This document shows positions 19,686 to 29,480 of a stretch of DNA of 64,000 nt, in pieces. The translations under genes were made by a program, and so were the position numbers. How positions within the stretch are numbered: the stretch's first letter is position 1; every line of letters starts with the position of its first letter. Source of the DNA: Paucibacter sp. PLA-PC-4 (lineage in GTDB: Bacteria > Pseudomonadota > Gammaproteobacteria > Burkholderiales > Burkholderiaceae_C); the NCBI RefSeq assembly GCF_026241155.1, contig NZ_JAPFGP010000011.1, positions 1 through 64,000 on the forward strand, given 5' to 3'. A model generated the notes under the pieces. The model ran no database searches. It was given only the letters and a program-made list of their open reading frames with translations, and was not told where the DNA came from.

Positions 19686-19982
19686 ATGCCTATCTACGCT
19701 TACCGCTGCGCCTCCTGCGGTCACGCCAAGGATGTGCTGCAGAAGATGTCTGACGCACCGCTGTCCACCTGCCCGGCCTGTGGGGCCGAGAGCTTCTCCA
19801 AGCAGGTCACGGCGGCCGGGTTTCAGCTCAAGGGTTCGGGCTGGTATGCCACTGATTTCAAGGGCGGCGGCGCCGCCCCTGCAGCAGCCGCAGCCGCCGC
19901 ACCGGCTGCTGCAGCGCCCGCCAGCAGCGAGCCGGCCGCCGCCAGCACGCACACCTGCGGGAGCTCCTGTGCCAGTCACTGA
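19686..19982 (+). CDS. FmdB-family zinc ribbon protein
   Basis: 98 residues. N-terminal zinc ribbon with two CxxC knuckles, C8/C11 and C29/C32, opening MPIYAYRC as in the FmdB regulatory protein family (function unclear). The rest is an Ala/Pro-rich tail of low complexity ending in CGSSCASH. Conserved neighbour of the DUF502 gene and aspS in many betaproteobacteria, as here. Confidence 0.88.
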   Translation: MPIYAYRCASCGHAKDVLQKMSDAPLSTCPACGAESFSKQVTAAGFQLKGSGWYATDFKGGGAAPAAAAAAAPAAAAPASSEPAAASTHTCGSSCASH

Positions 19983-20009
19983 GTTCGGCGCAGGTCCGCG
20001 AGGAGCCTT

Positions 20010-20642
20010 GTGAAGAAATACGTCATTACCGGACTGCTGGTCTGGCTGCCGCTGGCCATCACGATCTGGGTGCTGCTTTGGGTGCTGGGCATCATCGATG
20101 CCGTGTTCGCGGCCTTGCTGAGCGCCTCGCAGGCGCTGCTGCCGCAGACCCTGCATGCCAGCATTGAGACCTTGCGCCATATCCCGGGCCTGGGCCTGGT
20201 GATACTGGTGACCGGCCTGCTGCTGACTGGCGTGTTCGTGACCAATATCTTTGGCCAGTGGTGGTTGCGCCAGTGGCACCGGGTGCTGTCCAACACGCCC
20301 ATCGTCAAGAGCATCTACAACTCGGTCAAGCAGGTCTCGGACACGCTGTTCTCCAGCAGCGGCAATGCCTTTCGCGAAGCGGTGCTGGTGCAGTACCCGC
20401 ACCAGGGCTCGTGGACGATTGCTTTCGTCACCGGCCGGCCCAGCAATGAGGCAGCCCGACATTTCGCCGAAGAGCATGTCAGCTTGTATGTGCCGACCAC
20501 GCCCAACCCGACTTCGGGCTTCTTTCTGATGATGCCGCGTGCCAGTGTGCGGCCGTTGGACATGAGCGTTGACGCCGCCCTCAAGCACATCATCTCGATG
20601 GGCGTGGTGCCGCCGTCCGAGCCTGGAGTGGCACGAAATTGA
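20010..20642 (+). CDS. DUF502 family inner-membrane protein
   Basis: 210 residues. Two N-terminal membrane helices (about 4-32 and 62-86), then a soluble domain with TPIVKSIYNSVKQV and the glycine/proline-rich PTTPNPTSGFFLMMP typical of DUF502. Role unknown. The start is GTG with GAGGAG upstream; 27 bases after fmdB and 136 before aspS, probably one operon. Confidence 0.87.
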   Translation: MKKYVITGLLVWLPLAITIWVLLWVLGIIDAVFAALLSASQALLPQTLHASIETLRHIPGLGLVILVTGLLLTGVFVTNIFGQWWLRQWHRVLSNTPIVKSIYNSVKQVSDTLFSSSGNAFREAVLVQYPHQGSWTIAFVTGRPSNEAARHFAEEHVSLYVPTTPNPTSGFFLMMPRASVRPLDMSVDAALKHIISMGVVPPSEPGVARN

Positions 20643-20778
20643 CCGGGCTGAGCGCCCCGGCAAGTGCTCAGCCCTGAGGGTGATCGGTGCCTGACCGAGA
20701 AGCCCCGCCAGCGCCTCTAAAAGATATGACCCCCGGCCGCGCCAGAACCAGCGGCCACCCAAGATTTCGGAGAACACC

Positions 20779-22575
<1,797 letters not shown>

Positions 22576-22602
22576 AGTTCCGAGCGGGAACTTTGATCGA
22601 AC

Positions 22603-22628
22603 AAAGAGCGCCTGAGGTCGCTCTTTTT
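22603..22628 (+). terminator. Rho-independent terminator after aspS
   Basis: Perfect stem AAAGAGCG (22603-22610) with CGCTCTTT (22619-22626), loop of eight, then further T residues. 28 bases after the aspS stop codon. Confidence 0.85.
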
Positions 22629-22670
22629 GGTCCCCCGGCTATGCTGTGCGCCTCGCATTTGGAAGCAGGC

Positions 22671-24332
22671 ATGAACAAGACCGATCTGGGATCCACACTG
22701 GGCTTGGCTGAGAGGGCGCGCTGGGAGCGCATCGTGATGCGCCATCCGGCGCTTGCCCTGCCCAAGCTGCGCGCTGCGATGCGCCAGCGTGACGCCTGTC
22801 GCGCTCGCGCTGCCTTGCTGGGCGCGGTCTTCGTGCTGGAACGCTGGGGTCGCGCGGCCGAGCTTCAGGCCGAGTTGCAGCAGGCGCTGCAACAGGCGCA
22901 AGCTCAGCGCGCGCTGGCCGAGGCTGCCGAGCTCAGCGAGGCGCTGGGCCGGCTGCACTACCAGCGCGGTGACTACAGCCAGGCCTGCACCGCCTGGAGC
23001 CAGACCCTGGACTGGGCCAGTGACGACGCTCGCAGCGCCTGTCTGGCCCGAATTGGCCTGGCCCATCTCTGCTATGCACTGGGCGACTGGGCACGAGGCG
23101 GCCGGGTGCTGGACCAGGCCGAGCTGCATTACGCAAAACTGCAGCGCGATCCCTATATGCGCGCCAAGATTGCGCTGAACCGCGCCGCCTCACTGCGTGC
23201 CACCCAGGGACCGCAGGCGGCGCTGCCTGAGCTCGACGAGGCGCTGACGGCGGCGCGCCGCGCCGGCCACCGGGACTACCGCGCCGAGGCGACCTACCAG
23301 CACGCGCGCTGCGCCCGTGACAGCGGCGATCTCGCACAGGCATTGAGCCTGGCGCAGCAGGCCCTGACCTTGGCGCAGGGCTGCGGCTACCGCTGGCTGC
23401 AGGCCAATGCAGCGCTGCTGCTGTCCGAGCTGCAGCGCGGCGATGTGGCGCTGGGCTGGGCCGGGCAAGCCCTGACCCTGGCCGAGGCCCTGCAGTCCCG
23501 CCCGCTGCAAGCGGCGGCCCACGGGCGTCTGGGCGAGCTGATGCGCGAGCAGGGCGAGCTGGGCCCGAGCTGGCACCATATGCAGCAGCGCCAACGCCTG
23601 GAGTCCAGTCTGCACCAGGGCCAGTTGCCGGCCCAGCTGGAGGCCCTTGCCCGCTTCGACACCGACCCGTTGGGTGCCGATGCCTTGTTGCTGAGCCTGT
23701 CCAGCCAGGTCTGGACATTGGCCGGGGCGGCCGATTTCGAGCGCGCCTGGATGCGTCTGCGGCCGCAACTGATCGAGGCGCTGGGTCTGCAGCAACTGCA
23801 GCTGTGGTGGGAGCGTGATAGCGACGGGCTCTACCACGGCCTGGACGGGGCGCCCGCGAGTCGGCCCCTGCAGGCTGGTCGGATGCCCGGCTACCTCGAC
23901 GCGATGACGCGGGCCGACGAACCCCTGCAGTGCAGCATCGCCGAGCAGCACCCCTGGCGAGCCGAGCTGCACGAGGCGCTGGCAGACGCAGCCGGCCTGT
24001 CATGCCTGGACCTGGGCTTGCGCCTGAACGGCCATGTCGTGGCCTTGCTGTGGCTGCAACGCGAGGGCGGGGCTGCCTGGTCGCGCGCCGACATCAGCCG
24101 CGCTGAGCGCCTGGCCGCGCTGCTGGGGCGGCTGCTGGCCTCGCTGGCCCAGGTCGGCAAGGCCCAGCCGCAGCGGTTGGCGTTGGGTGAGCTCGCGACG
24201 CTGGCGAGCCATGCCGAGCGCATCAGCGAGTTGCTGGCCGGCGAGGTGATCAACCGCCAGCAACTGCTCGATCTGGCCGGCTCGATCCGCGCCGGAGCGG
24301 CGCGTATCGAGCGCGTGCTGCGGGAGAGCTGA
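22671..24332 (+). CDS. Cytoplasmic helical-repeat (TPR-like) protein, function unknown
   Basis: 553 residues, no signal peptide or membrane helix. Residues about 60-330 are Ala/Leu/Gln-rich paired helices in a TPR-like register (ALGRLHYQRGDYSQACTAW; ALPELDEALTAARRAGHRDY). Residues about 340-500 read like a GAF-type sensory region, but no kinase, cyclase or DNA-binding domain follows. The last 45 residues are one more helical segment. It resembles the sensor half of larger regulators. Own unit: aspS terminator before it, Lrp gene convergent after it. The ATG at 22671 follows GGAAGCAGG. Confidence 0.7.
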   Translation: MNKTDLGSTLGLAERARWERIVMRHPALALPKLRAAMRQRDACRARAALLGAVFVLERWGRAAELQAELQQALQQAQAQRALAEAAELSEALGRLHYQRGDYSQACTAWSQTLDWASDDARSACLARIGLAHLCYALGDWARGGRVLDQAELHYAKLQRDPYMRAKIALNRAASLRATQGPQAALPELDEALTAARRAGHRDYRAEATYQHARCARDSGDLAQALSLAQQALTLAQGCGYRWLQANAALLLSELQRGDVALGWAGQALTLAEALQSRPLQAAAHGRLGELMREQGELGPSWHHMQQRQRLESSLHQGQLPAQLEALARFDTDPLGADALLLSLSSQVWTLAGAADFERAWMRLRPQLIEALGLQQLQLWWERDSDGLYHGLDGAPASRPLQAGRMPGYLDAMTRADEPLQCSIAEQHPWRAELHEALADAAGLSCLDLGLRLNGHVVALLWLQREGGAAWSRADISRAERLAALLGRLLASLAQVGKAQPQRLALGELATLASHAERISELLAGEVINRQQLLDLAGSIRAGAARIERVLRES

Positions 24333-24338
24333 GCGGGA

Positions 24339-24797
24339 TCAACGCATGCGCAGTGGCAGCGGCGCGCCGCTCTTGACGCTGCGAATGGCGAAGCTGCTGT
24401 TGATGTCCTGCACCACCGGCAGGGCCTGTAGCCGGCGCACGATCAGCTCGTAGTCGCTGAGCTCGCCGACCACGACCTCAAGCAGATAGTCGTGGCTGCC
24501 AGACACCACATGGCAGCTGATTACCTCGGCCATTGCCTGCATCGCGGCCTCGAACTGCTGGACCGCATCCTCGCGGTGGTGCATCAGCCGCACGTTGACG
24601 AACACCGTTGTCGCCAGCTGGACCGCCTTGCGGTCCAGCACCGCGCGGTAGCCGGCGATCAGACCGCCGTCTTCCAGGCGTTTGAGCCGGCGTGCGCAGG
24701 GGCTTTGCGACAGACCCACCCGCTCGGCCAGCTCGGCAATCGTCAGCCGGCCCTCGCGCTGCAGCAGCTCCAGCAATTGGGTGTCGATACGGTCCAT
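24339..24797 (-). CDS. Lrp/AsnC family transcriptional regulator
   Basis: 152 residues. N-terminal helix-turn-helix (LTIAELAERVGLSQSPCARR, residues about 19-38), then the RAM ligand-binding domain. Such proteins bind amino acids and control their transport and metabolism. Start chosen at 24797 (MDRIDTQLLELLQ), the standard opening; an upstream ATG at 24845 adds unrelated residues. Divergent from the EamA-type exporter, so it probably regulates it from the 131-bp gap. Confidence 0.92.
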   Translation of the reverse strand: MDRIDTQLLELLQREGRLTIAELAERVGLSQSPCARRLKRLEDGGLIAGYRAVLDRKAVQLATTVFVNVRLMHHREDAVQQFEAAMQAMAEVISCHVVSGSHDYLLEVVVGELSDYELIVRRLQALPVVQDINSSFAIRSVKSGAPLPLRMR

Positions 24798-24928
24798 AGC
24801 GCAATCAGTCAAGGAATGGCGAATTATTGGCTGAAAGAGCCTCAATCAAGGCTATCTCAGGTTGAGATGGGCTGAAATCGCCAGAGGCGGCGCTCGAAAA
24901 TTGAGCCCGTTCTCTACCCCGATTGCTG
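24798..24928. promoter_or_regulatory. Divergent control region between Lrp regulator and DMT exporter
   Basis: The 131 bp between the two start codons must hold both promoters. It contains repeated imperfect AT-rich elements (GAATTATTGG, CTCAATCAAGG, CTCAGGTTGAG), the last an inverted repeat CTCA/TGAG style. Lrp-family sites are degenerate, so the exact operator is not assigned. Confidence 0.4.
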
Positions 24929-25852
24929 ATGTCTTCTCCTGCGTCCCCGGGCCTGATCGGCTCTCCCTCAACCTCGACAGCCCGCTCCGAACTGGCCGGC
25001 TGGGCCGCGCTGGCCTTGACCCTGTTGATCTGGGCCGGCTTCTTCATCTCGCTGCGCGCCGGCGCTCGCGCCGCGCTGCCGCCGGCCGAGCTGGCTCTGC
25101 TGCGTTTCGGGCCGGCGGGCTTGCTGCTGGCGCCGCTGCTGTGGCGTCGGCGGGCCCGCTTTGCAGCGCTGCCGGCGCGGCTGTGGCTGCTGATCGTTGC
25201 CGGTGCCGGTCTGCCTTACTTCTTGATCGCCGGCTGGGGCATGCGCCATGCGCCGGTGGTCGACGGCGCTACCTTGATCCCGGGAACGCTACCGCTGTTC
25301 ACCGCCTTGCTGGCGGCGGCCCTGCATGGCCGCCAGGCCCTGGCGCGCTGGCCGGCCCTGCTGTGCATTGCTGCCGGCGTCGCGACCATGCTGGCGCTCA
25401 AATCTGGCCAGGCCGGCTTGGCCCAGGGCTACGGCCTATTTCTGCTGGGCAGCCTGATGTGGTCGGCCTACACACTGGCCCTTCGTGAGGCGCGACTGGC
25501 GCCGCTGGAGGCGGCAGCGCTGATCTCGACGGTCTCGCTGGCTTTACTGCTGCCCTGGCTTTTCTGGCAGTTAGGCCAGGGGCCACTGGTGTTGCCGACC
25601 CTGTCCTCCGATCAGCTGTTGCTGCAAGTGCTGCTCCAAAGCGTCGGTGTGGGGCTGGTCTCGACGCTCAGCTATGGCTATGCCGTGGCCCGTCTGGGTG
25701 CGCAGCGCAGCACCAGCATGGGCGCGCTGACGCCGGTGTTGGCCAGCCTCTTGGCCGTGCCGCTGTTTGGTGAGCTGCCCGAGGCGGCCAGCTTGGTGGG
25801 AATGGGGCTGATCGTGGCCGGTGTGCTGTGGAGCCAGCGACAAGTACGCTGA
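24929..25852 (+). CDS. EamA/DMT family exporter
   Basis: 307 residues with about ten hydrophobic helices in two EamA repeats (residues 20-150 and 165-305). The drug/metabolite transporter superfamily exports amino acids and other metabolites. Pairing with a divergent Lrp-type regulator suggests amino-acid export controlled by the internal pool; this is inference. ATG at 24929 (MSSPASPG); a TTG two codons earlier is possible. Confidence 0.9.
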   Translation: MSSPASPGLIGSPSTSTARSELAGWAALALTLLIWAGFFISLRAGARAALPPAELALLRFGPAGLLLAPLLWRRRARFAALPARLWLLIVAGAGLPYFLIAGWGMRHAPVVDGATLIPGTLPLFTALLAAALHGRQALARWPALLCIAAGVATMLALKSGQAGLAQGYGLFLLGSLMWSAYTLALREARLAPLEAAALISTVSLALLLPWLFWQLGQGPLVLPTLSSDQLLLQVLLQSVGVGLVSTLSYGYAVARLGAQRSTSMGALTPVLASLLAVPLFGELPEAASLVGMGLIVAGVLWSQRQVR

Positions 25853-26020
25853 GGGGGCCGATCAAGAGACTAGAGATCCCTCGATCTGCGGCGCCGACTG
25901 AGGGCCTAGCGATCGGCGCTCGCCTCATGCGGCCCGCTCCTGCAGCGCCTGAAATAGTCGCCCTCGAATCAGTTGCTTTGTCTGACCGCGTTGATTGCGC
26001 TCCCGCGAAACAGCCTACGT

Positions 26021-26265
26021 CTAGGCAACTACCACTTGCAAAGATGATTGGACGCAGATGAACTGCCTGGCGTAGCCGCCGGCGAAGTACGTACCTGTGG
26101 ACGGCGCCCCCAAGGAGATTCCGTGGGGCACCCAGACAGGCGATCCGTCGCCGCTGAGAGCCGGGGTCATCAGCACCGCGATTTCGGGTGGCAGGACCGC
26201 CCGGCCAGTCAAGGTGCCATCCTGCAGGAAGCGCACAAGCCCCTCGCCCGTGCGGCGAATAGAAC
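26021..26265 (-). pseudogene. Remnant of a class-C beta-lactamase-family serine hydrolase (C-terminal end)
   Basis: An open reverse frame of about 80 codons reads LVRFLQDGTLTGRAVLPPE, then LMTPAL, GAPSTGTYFAGGYARQF and ICVQSSLQVVV before a stop. This resembles the end of EstB/NylB-type serine hydrolases (RFLxxGxxxGrxVLPpE ... GGYggQfiyVdPxxdlVVV). The N-terminal two thirds, including the SxxK and YxN active-site motifs, are absent: an in-frame TGA lies just upstream. I read it as a decayed gene end. The surrounding 25853-26020 and 26266-26324 hold nothing else I recognise. Confidence 0.45.
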
Positions 26266-26324
26266 ATCAGCTAACAGAGGGCTGCCATATCGCGCTAGGG
26301 TGTGGGGGTATTCGGAGAATTGCT

Positions 26325-27392
26325 ATGAGCCCCAACGACCCGCCTTCGTCTTCCATCGTGGACGTCCAGCCTCTCGGCATGCCCTGGGAGTCCCTCGACC
26401 CGTTTCTCTTTTGCGTGCACCATGACGACGCGTATCCGCCTGGCAATGGCCGCTATGGGCCGGACTCGGCACTGCTGGCTGGCCGGCAGATCGGATCGGA
26501 CTTTTCGCGCAAGAACGGCTGGAGCATGTATCACGGCCAGCAGGTGCCCGGATTCCCCGCCCATCCGCACCGCGGGTTCGAGACGGTGACCATCGTGCGC
26601 AAAGGCCGTATCGACCACTCTGACTCGCTCGGCGCCGGCGCGCGTTTCGGGGGCGGTGATGTGCAATGGCTCACAGCCGGAAAGGGCATTGTTCATGCGG
26701 AGATGTTCCCTTTGCTGCATACGGAAAAGCCCAATTCGCTGGAGCTGTTTCAGATCTGGCTCAACCTGCCGGCGGACAGCAAGATGGTTGACCCGCACTT
26801 CACGATGTTCTGGTCGCAGGACATCCCCAGGCATCGCTTCGTCGATCAGTTGGGGCGCGCCACCGGAGTGGTGGTGATCGCAGGTGAGCTTCCCCTCGCC
26901 GCAAATGCAAATCTGACCAAGCCCCTGGCGCCGCCGCCAGATTCGTGGGCCTCGCGCCAGCACGCGGACGTGGCCATTTGGACGCTGCGCATGGAGCCCG
27001 GTGCGCAATGGGTGCTGCCAGCGGCGACGGGCAACGGCACACGCCGCAAGCTGTACTTCTTTGCCGGTACCCAGATCACTATCGATGCTCAGGCCATACC
27101 CGTAGGCTCCTCCATCGAAGTTCGGGCAGGCGCCAACATTGTGCTGATCAATGGCGATGAAACTGCTGAGGTGCTGATGCTGCAAGGCCGCCCCATCGGC
27201 GAGTCCGTGGCTCAGTACGGGCCGTTTGTGATGAACACCGAGCAGGAGCTGCGACAGGCGTTTGAAGACTACCGCCGCACCGAGTTCGGCGGCTGGCCTT
27301 GGCCTGACCCCGCGCCAGTCCATGGTGACGAAGGAGGCCGCTTCGCGCGGCACGCTGATGGCCGGACAGAGCAGTACCCCTCGTTGGAGTAG
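26325..27392 (+). CDS. Pirin family protein
   Basis: 355 residues, bicupin. Metal-ligand motif PAHPHRGFETVTIV with two His, and GDVQWLTAGKGIVHAEM with the further His and Glu, are the pirin signatures. Bacterial pirins include quercetinases and redox-sensing regulators; which applies is not visible. Longer than most pirins (about 290), with extra sequence at both ends. GGAGA precedes the ATG at 26325; upstream in-frame starts lack support. Confidence 0.9.
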   Translation: MSPNDPPSSSIVDVQPLGMPWESLDPFLFCVHHDDAYPPGNGRYGPDSALLAGRQIGSDFSRKNGWSMYHGQQVPGFPAHPHRGFETVTIVRKGRIDHSDSLGAGARFGGGDVQWLTAGKGIVHAEMFPLLHTEKPNSLELFQIWLNLPADSKMVDPHFTMFWSQDIPRHRFVDQLGRATGVVVIAGELPLAANANLTKPLAPPPDSWASRQHADVAIWTLRMEPGAQWVLPAATGNGTRRKLYFFAGTQITIDAQAIPVGSSIEVRAGANIVLINGDETAEVLMLQGRPIGESVAQYGPFVMNTEQELRQAFEDYRRTEFGGWPWPDPAPVHGDEGGRFARHADGRTEQYPSLE

Positions 27393-27568
27393 GCGGACGG
27401 GGCCAGAAGGTCAATGGTGGACGGTGAATCTGCATGTGCAGAATCAATGGTCGATCGGAAGCCTTCGATGAGCCCTGATCAACCCTGCTGCAGAGACAAA
27501 CCTGCCCGCGCGAAGCGCCCTCGCGTTGCCACTGACCTACAGCAGGCGCGAGCTGCGCCTCATCATTG

Positions 27569-27583
27569 GATCGGTTACCGATC
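27569..27583. repeat. 15-bp inverted repeat at the end of the XRE gene
   Basis: GATCGGT, one base, ACCGATC: a perfect palindrome overlapping the stop codon of the reverse XRE gene. No T-run follows on either strand. It could be a weak terminator or a protein site. Confidence 0.4.
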
Positions 27584-27887
27584 AATCAGCGCTAGGAGCG
27601 CTCCATTCGGCCGATAGTCGCGCTTCTGTTTCGAGCATCAGTTCAGCTGAGCTGCGACCCAGCGCATTTGCAAGTTTGAGGATCATTGCGAGCGTTGGCA
27701 TGTGTTCGCCGCGCTCGATCTTGCCCATATGGGACCGCTCGACGCCAGCCAGTAGTGCGAGCGCTTCCTGAGCAATTCCGTCCTCGGTACGTATTGCTCG
27801 TACCGCAGCACCAAACGCTCGCGCTGGCGCTGCCTCGAACGTTGTTGCGCCGACGGGTCTCCCCCTTTGAATTGCACGCTTCTGCAT
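27582..27887 (-). CDS. XRE-family helix-turn-helix regulator
   Basis: 101 residues. The HTH (residues about 27-82) includes FGAAVRAIRTEDGIAQEALA, GVERSHMGKIERGEHMPT and LANAL, the lambda-Cro/C1-type fold; N-terminal 25 residues are basic (MQKRAIQRGRP). Start at ATG 27887; the frame continues upstream but without a better start. The leader is AT-rich (TTAACTATAACG), plausibly a promoter. A stand-alone regulator in an accessory stretch; target unknown. Confidence 0.75.
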   Translation of the reverse strand: MQKRAIQRGRPVGATTFEAAPARAFGAAVRAIRTEDGIAQEALALLAGVERSHMGKIERGEHMPTLAMILKLANALGRSSAELMLETEARLSAEWSAPSAD

Positions 27888-27987
27888 ATTGAGCAGCGTG
27901 TACTTTTCATTCAATCTAAACCACGTTATAGTTAACTCATTGCGTTCCGCCGATGAGTCACGCGAAGGTTCGGGAGCCGCCTCCATG

Positions 27988-28392
27988 GTCAGAACTCTTG
28001 CTCGGGCGACTAGCTACTCAGTGATGGACGAGTTGCGGCTCAAGCGCTCTAAGCAGTCTGGGTCGGCGCGGCCCTGTCAGCGTTTTGTCGGTGCCGATGC
28101 GGCCGGCTTTGCGTCACTGGCTCACTGACCCTGGGATGGTTCACCATGGAAGAGCAACTGCCTGCGGTCTTCTCCTGTATCCGCTCGGCGCTGAGGCGCC
28201 GTGGCTCGGCCGAGGAGACCGATGACTACATCCAGGACGCGTGTGTGCGGTTGGTCAGCTGCGAGCGTGAGCAGGTCGTGCTGGAGCCCGAGGCCTTCCT
28301 TATGCGCACCGCGTCAATCTGTCGATCGACGACCTCCGGGCGCGGCTGGTGCACTTTGAGCCGATGGAGTTGGAGGACGTCATCGAGCCTAG
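27988..28392 (+). repeat. Degenerate copy of the region around the ECF sigma gene
   Basis: About 400 bp (27988-28392) closely match 29345-29730: the last ~35 codons of the upstream frame (GACGAGTTGCGGCTCAAG ... CACTGA), the short leader (CCCTGGGA.GGTTCA) and the first ~80 codons of the sigma gene. The offset between matching start codons is 1335 bp. The homology fades just where the reverse XRE gene ends (28389). Confidence 0.85.
28146..28392 (+). pseudogene. Truncated, frameshifted ECF sigma factor copy
   Basis: The frame starts at ATG 28146 like the intact sigma gene at 29481 (MEEQLPAVFSCIRSALRRRG against MKKQLPAVFSRIRSALRRRG) and matches through EPEAFLMRTA. One base is then missing (GCGTCAATC against GCGATCAATC near 28314), shifting the frame. 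The DNA match continues to about 28392, and region 4 (promoter -35 recognition) is missing. It cannot make a working sigma factor. Confidence 0.85.
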
Positions 28393-28652
28393 GACTGTCG
28401 GTCTCTCTGCTTTCCTACATCGCTCGACATGCCCGCAGCCAGCTCGACAAGGGCAACTATGCGTGAAGCTTTGGTCCCAAGCGGCTTGGCCAACTTCACT
28501 AGCGTTGTCAACGTGGGCTGGCGCTCGCCTCGCTCCAGCATGCTGATGAAGTTGCGCTCTAACTCAGCTTCAAAGCCAAGTTGCTCCTGTGTCAGGCCAG
28601 CCTTCTTCCGCAAGCCGCGCAGGACGCCTCCAAATGCAGTTATAAGATCCAA
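28389..28652 (-). CDS. Small XRE-family regulator with adjacent operator pair
   Basis: 87 residues, almost entirely an HTH: GGVLRGLRKKAGLTQEQLG, FEAELERNFISMLERGERQP and LVKLAKPLG. Related to C-protein and antitoxin-type regulators. I start at TTG 28652, six bases after GGAGG (about 28655-28661); another TTG at 28664 would overlap the operator. Two inverted 14-bp sites flank its promoter (see 28661-28720), pointing to autoregulation. Its 3' end touches the break point of the sigma pseudogene, so it seems to have arrived as an insertion. Is it a restriction-modification controller or an orphan antitoxin? No partner gene is recognisable. Confidence 0.75.
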   Translation of the reverse strand: MDLITAFGGVLRGLRKKAGLTQEQLGFEAELERNFISMLERGERQPTLTTLVKLAKPLGTKASRIVALVELAAGMSSDVGKQRDRQS

Positions 28653-28660
28653 GAACTCCT

Positions 28661-28720
28661 CCAACTATGGTTGGAGGAATTTGGCCGGACTGATACTATT
28701 TGTCTGCCAACCATAGTTGG
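28661..28720. promoter_or_regulatory. Paired 14-bp operators around the XRE promoter
   Basis: CCAACTATGGTTGG at 28661-28674 and its exact reverse complement CCAACCATAGTTGG at 28707-28720, 46 bp apart. Each is itself a near-palindrome with CCAAC/GTTGG arms. A possible -10 for the XRE gene (reverse strand TAGTAT, 28693-28698) lies between them; the proximal site abuts the ribosome site and the distal one covers the -35 zone. This is the classic layout for a self-repressing XRE regulator, and also controls anything transcribed rightward. Confidence 0.75.
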
Positions 28721-28761
28721 AATTTGCCCATGCAAGATCTGTCTTTTTGCGGGAGCTTGCG

Positions 28762-29463
28762 ATGACGAGGACCTCGACCAATGTGAATTCACGGTCACCG
28801 ACGGCACTCTGCGGCTGCTACTTCAGCTCTCAAGTTGGAGGTCAGCTGCTTGAGGTGGTGAGCACTGCGACGCGCGCGAACTGGGCGGTAGACGTGCCTA
28901 CGGACTGCGATTCGGAAGCGCTCGGGGCGTGGCCTGGGACACCTATGGGCTCGACGTTTTGGAGAGGTACCTGGGCCGACCTGAGCTCTAGGGACATCGA
29001 CAAGATCTCACTGGTGTGCGCGTCCGATGCTGATGCCCAGACCGTGTGCCCGGGGGGCAAGGTGTTGCCGCCGTTCCGGCAGATCCTGGGCCGGGGCGAT
29101 GCGCCTGCTGCTTCCAGCCTTGTTGGGCTCCGCGCCGAACGTCGGCGTGCGGTCCGGGAGGCTTCTGGCGTTCGCGCGGCTCGTGCCGCGCAGGAACGCC
29201 TTCTCGCCGGTCCGGGAACGGGCAGGGCGGTCGTGTCGTCACCCAACTGGCCTGAGGTGCTGGAGCAGCTGGGGCATGGCTTGCGCCGCGCCGTGGCTCG
29301 CCATGGTCCCTTTGCCGATGTTGCCGCGGCGGTGTCGTTCGTGAGTCAGACGCTGTCTCGGGACGAGTTGCGGCTCAAGTTCTCCAAGCTGTCTGGGTTG
29401 GCTCGGCCCAGGCTGCGTGTTGTCGGCGCCGATGCAGCCGGCTTGGCGTCACTGGGCCACTGA
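28762..29463 (+). CDS. Hypothetical protein upstream of the sigma gene
   Basis: 233 residues from ATG 28762 (GGGAG seven bases before it) to a TGA 17 bases before the sigma gene. I recognise no family. The N-terminal 90 residues look of mixed composition. The C-terminal half is Arg/Ala/Leu-rich and helical (LGHGLRRAVARHGPFADVAA), ending SKLSGLARPRLRVVGADAAG. The last ~35 codons recur in the degenerate copy at 28025-28128 with the same stop and several third-position differences, which supports that at least this end is translated. The N-terminal half may be chimeric. Rightward transcription would be under the XRE operators. Confidence 0.4.
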   Translation: MTRTSTNVNSRSPTALCGCYFSSQVGGQLLEVVSTATRANWAVDVPTDCDSEALGAWPGTPMGSTFWRGTWADLSSRDIDKISLVCASDADAQTVCPGGKVLPPFRQILGRGDAPAASSLVGLRAERRRAVREASGVRAARAAQERLLAGPGTGRAVVSSPNWPEVLEQLGHGLRRAVARHGPFADVAAAVSFVSQTLSRDELRLKFSKLSGLARPRLRVVGADAAGLASLGH

Positions 29464-29480
29464 CCCTGGGAGGGTTCATC

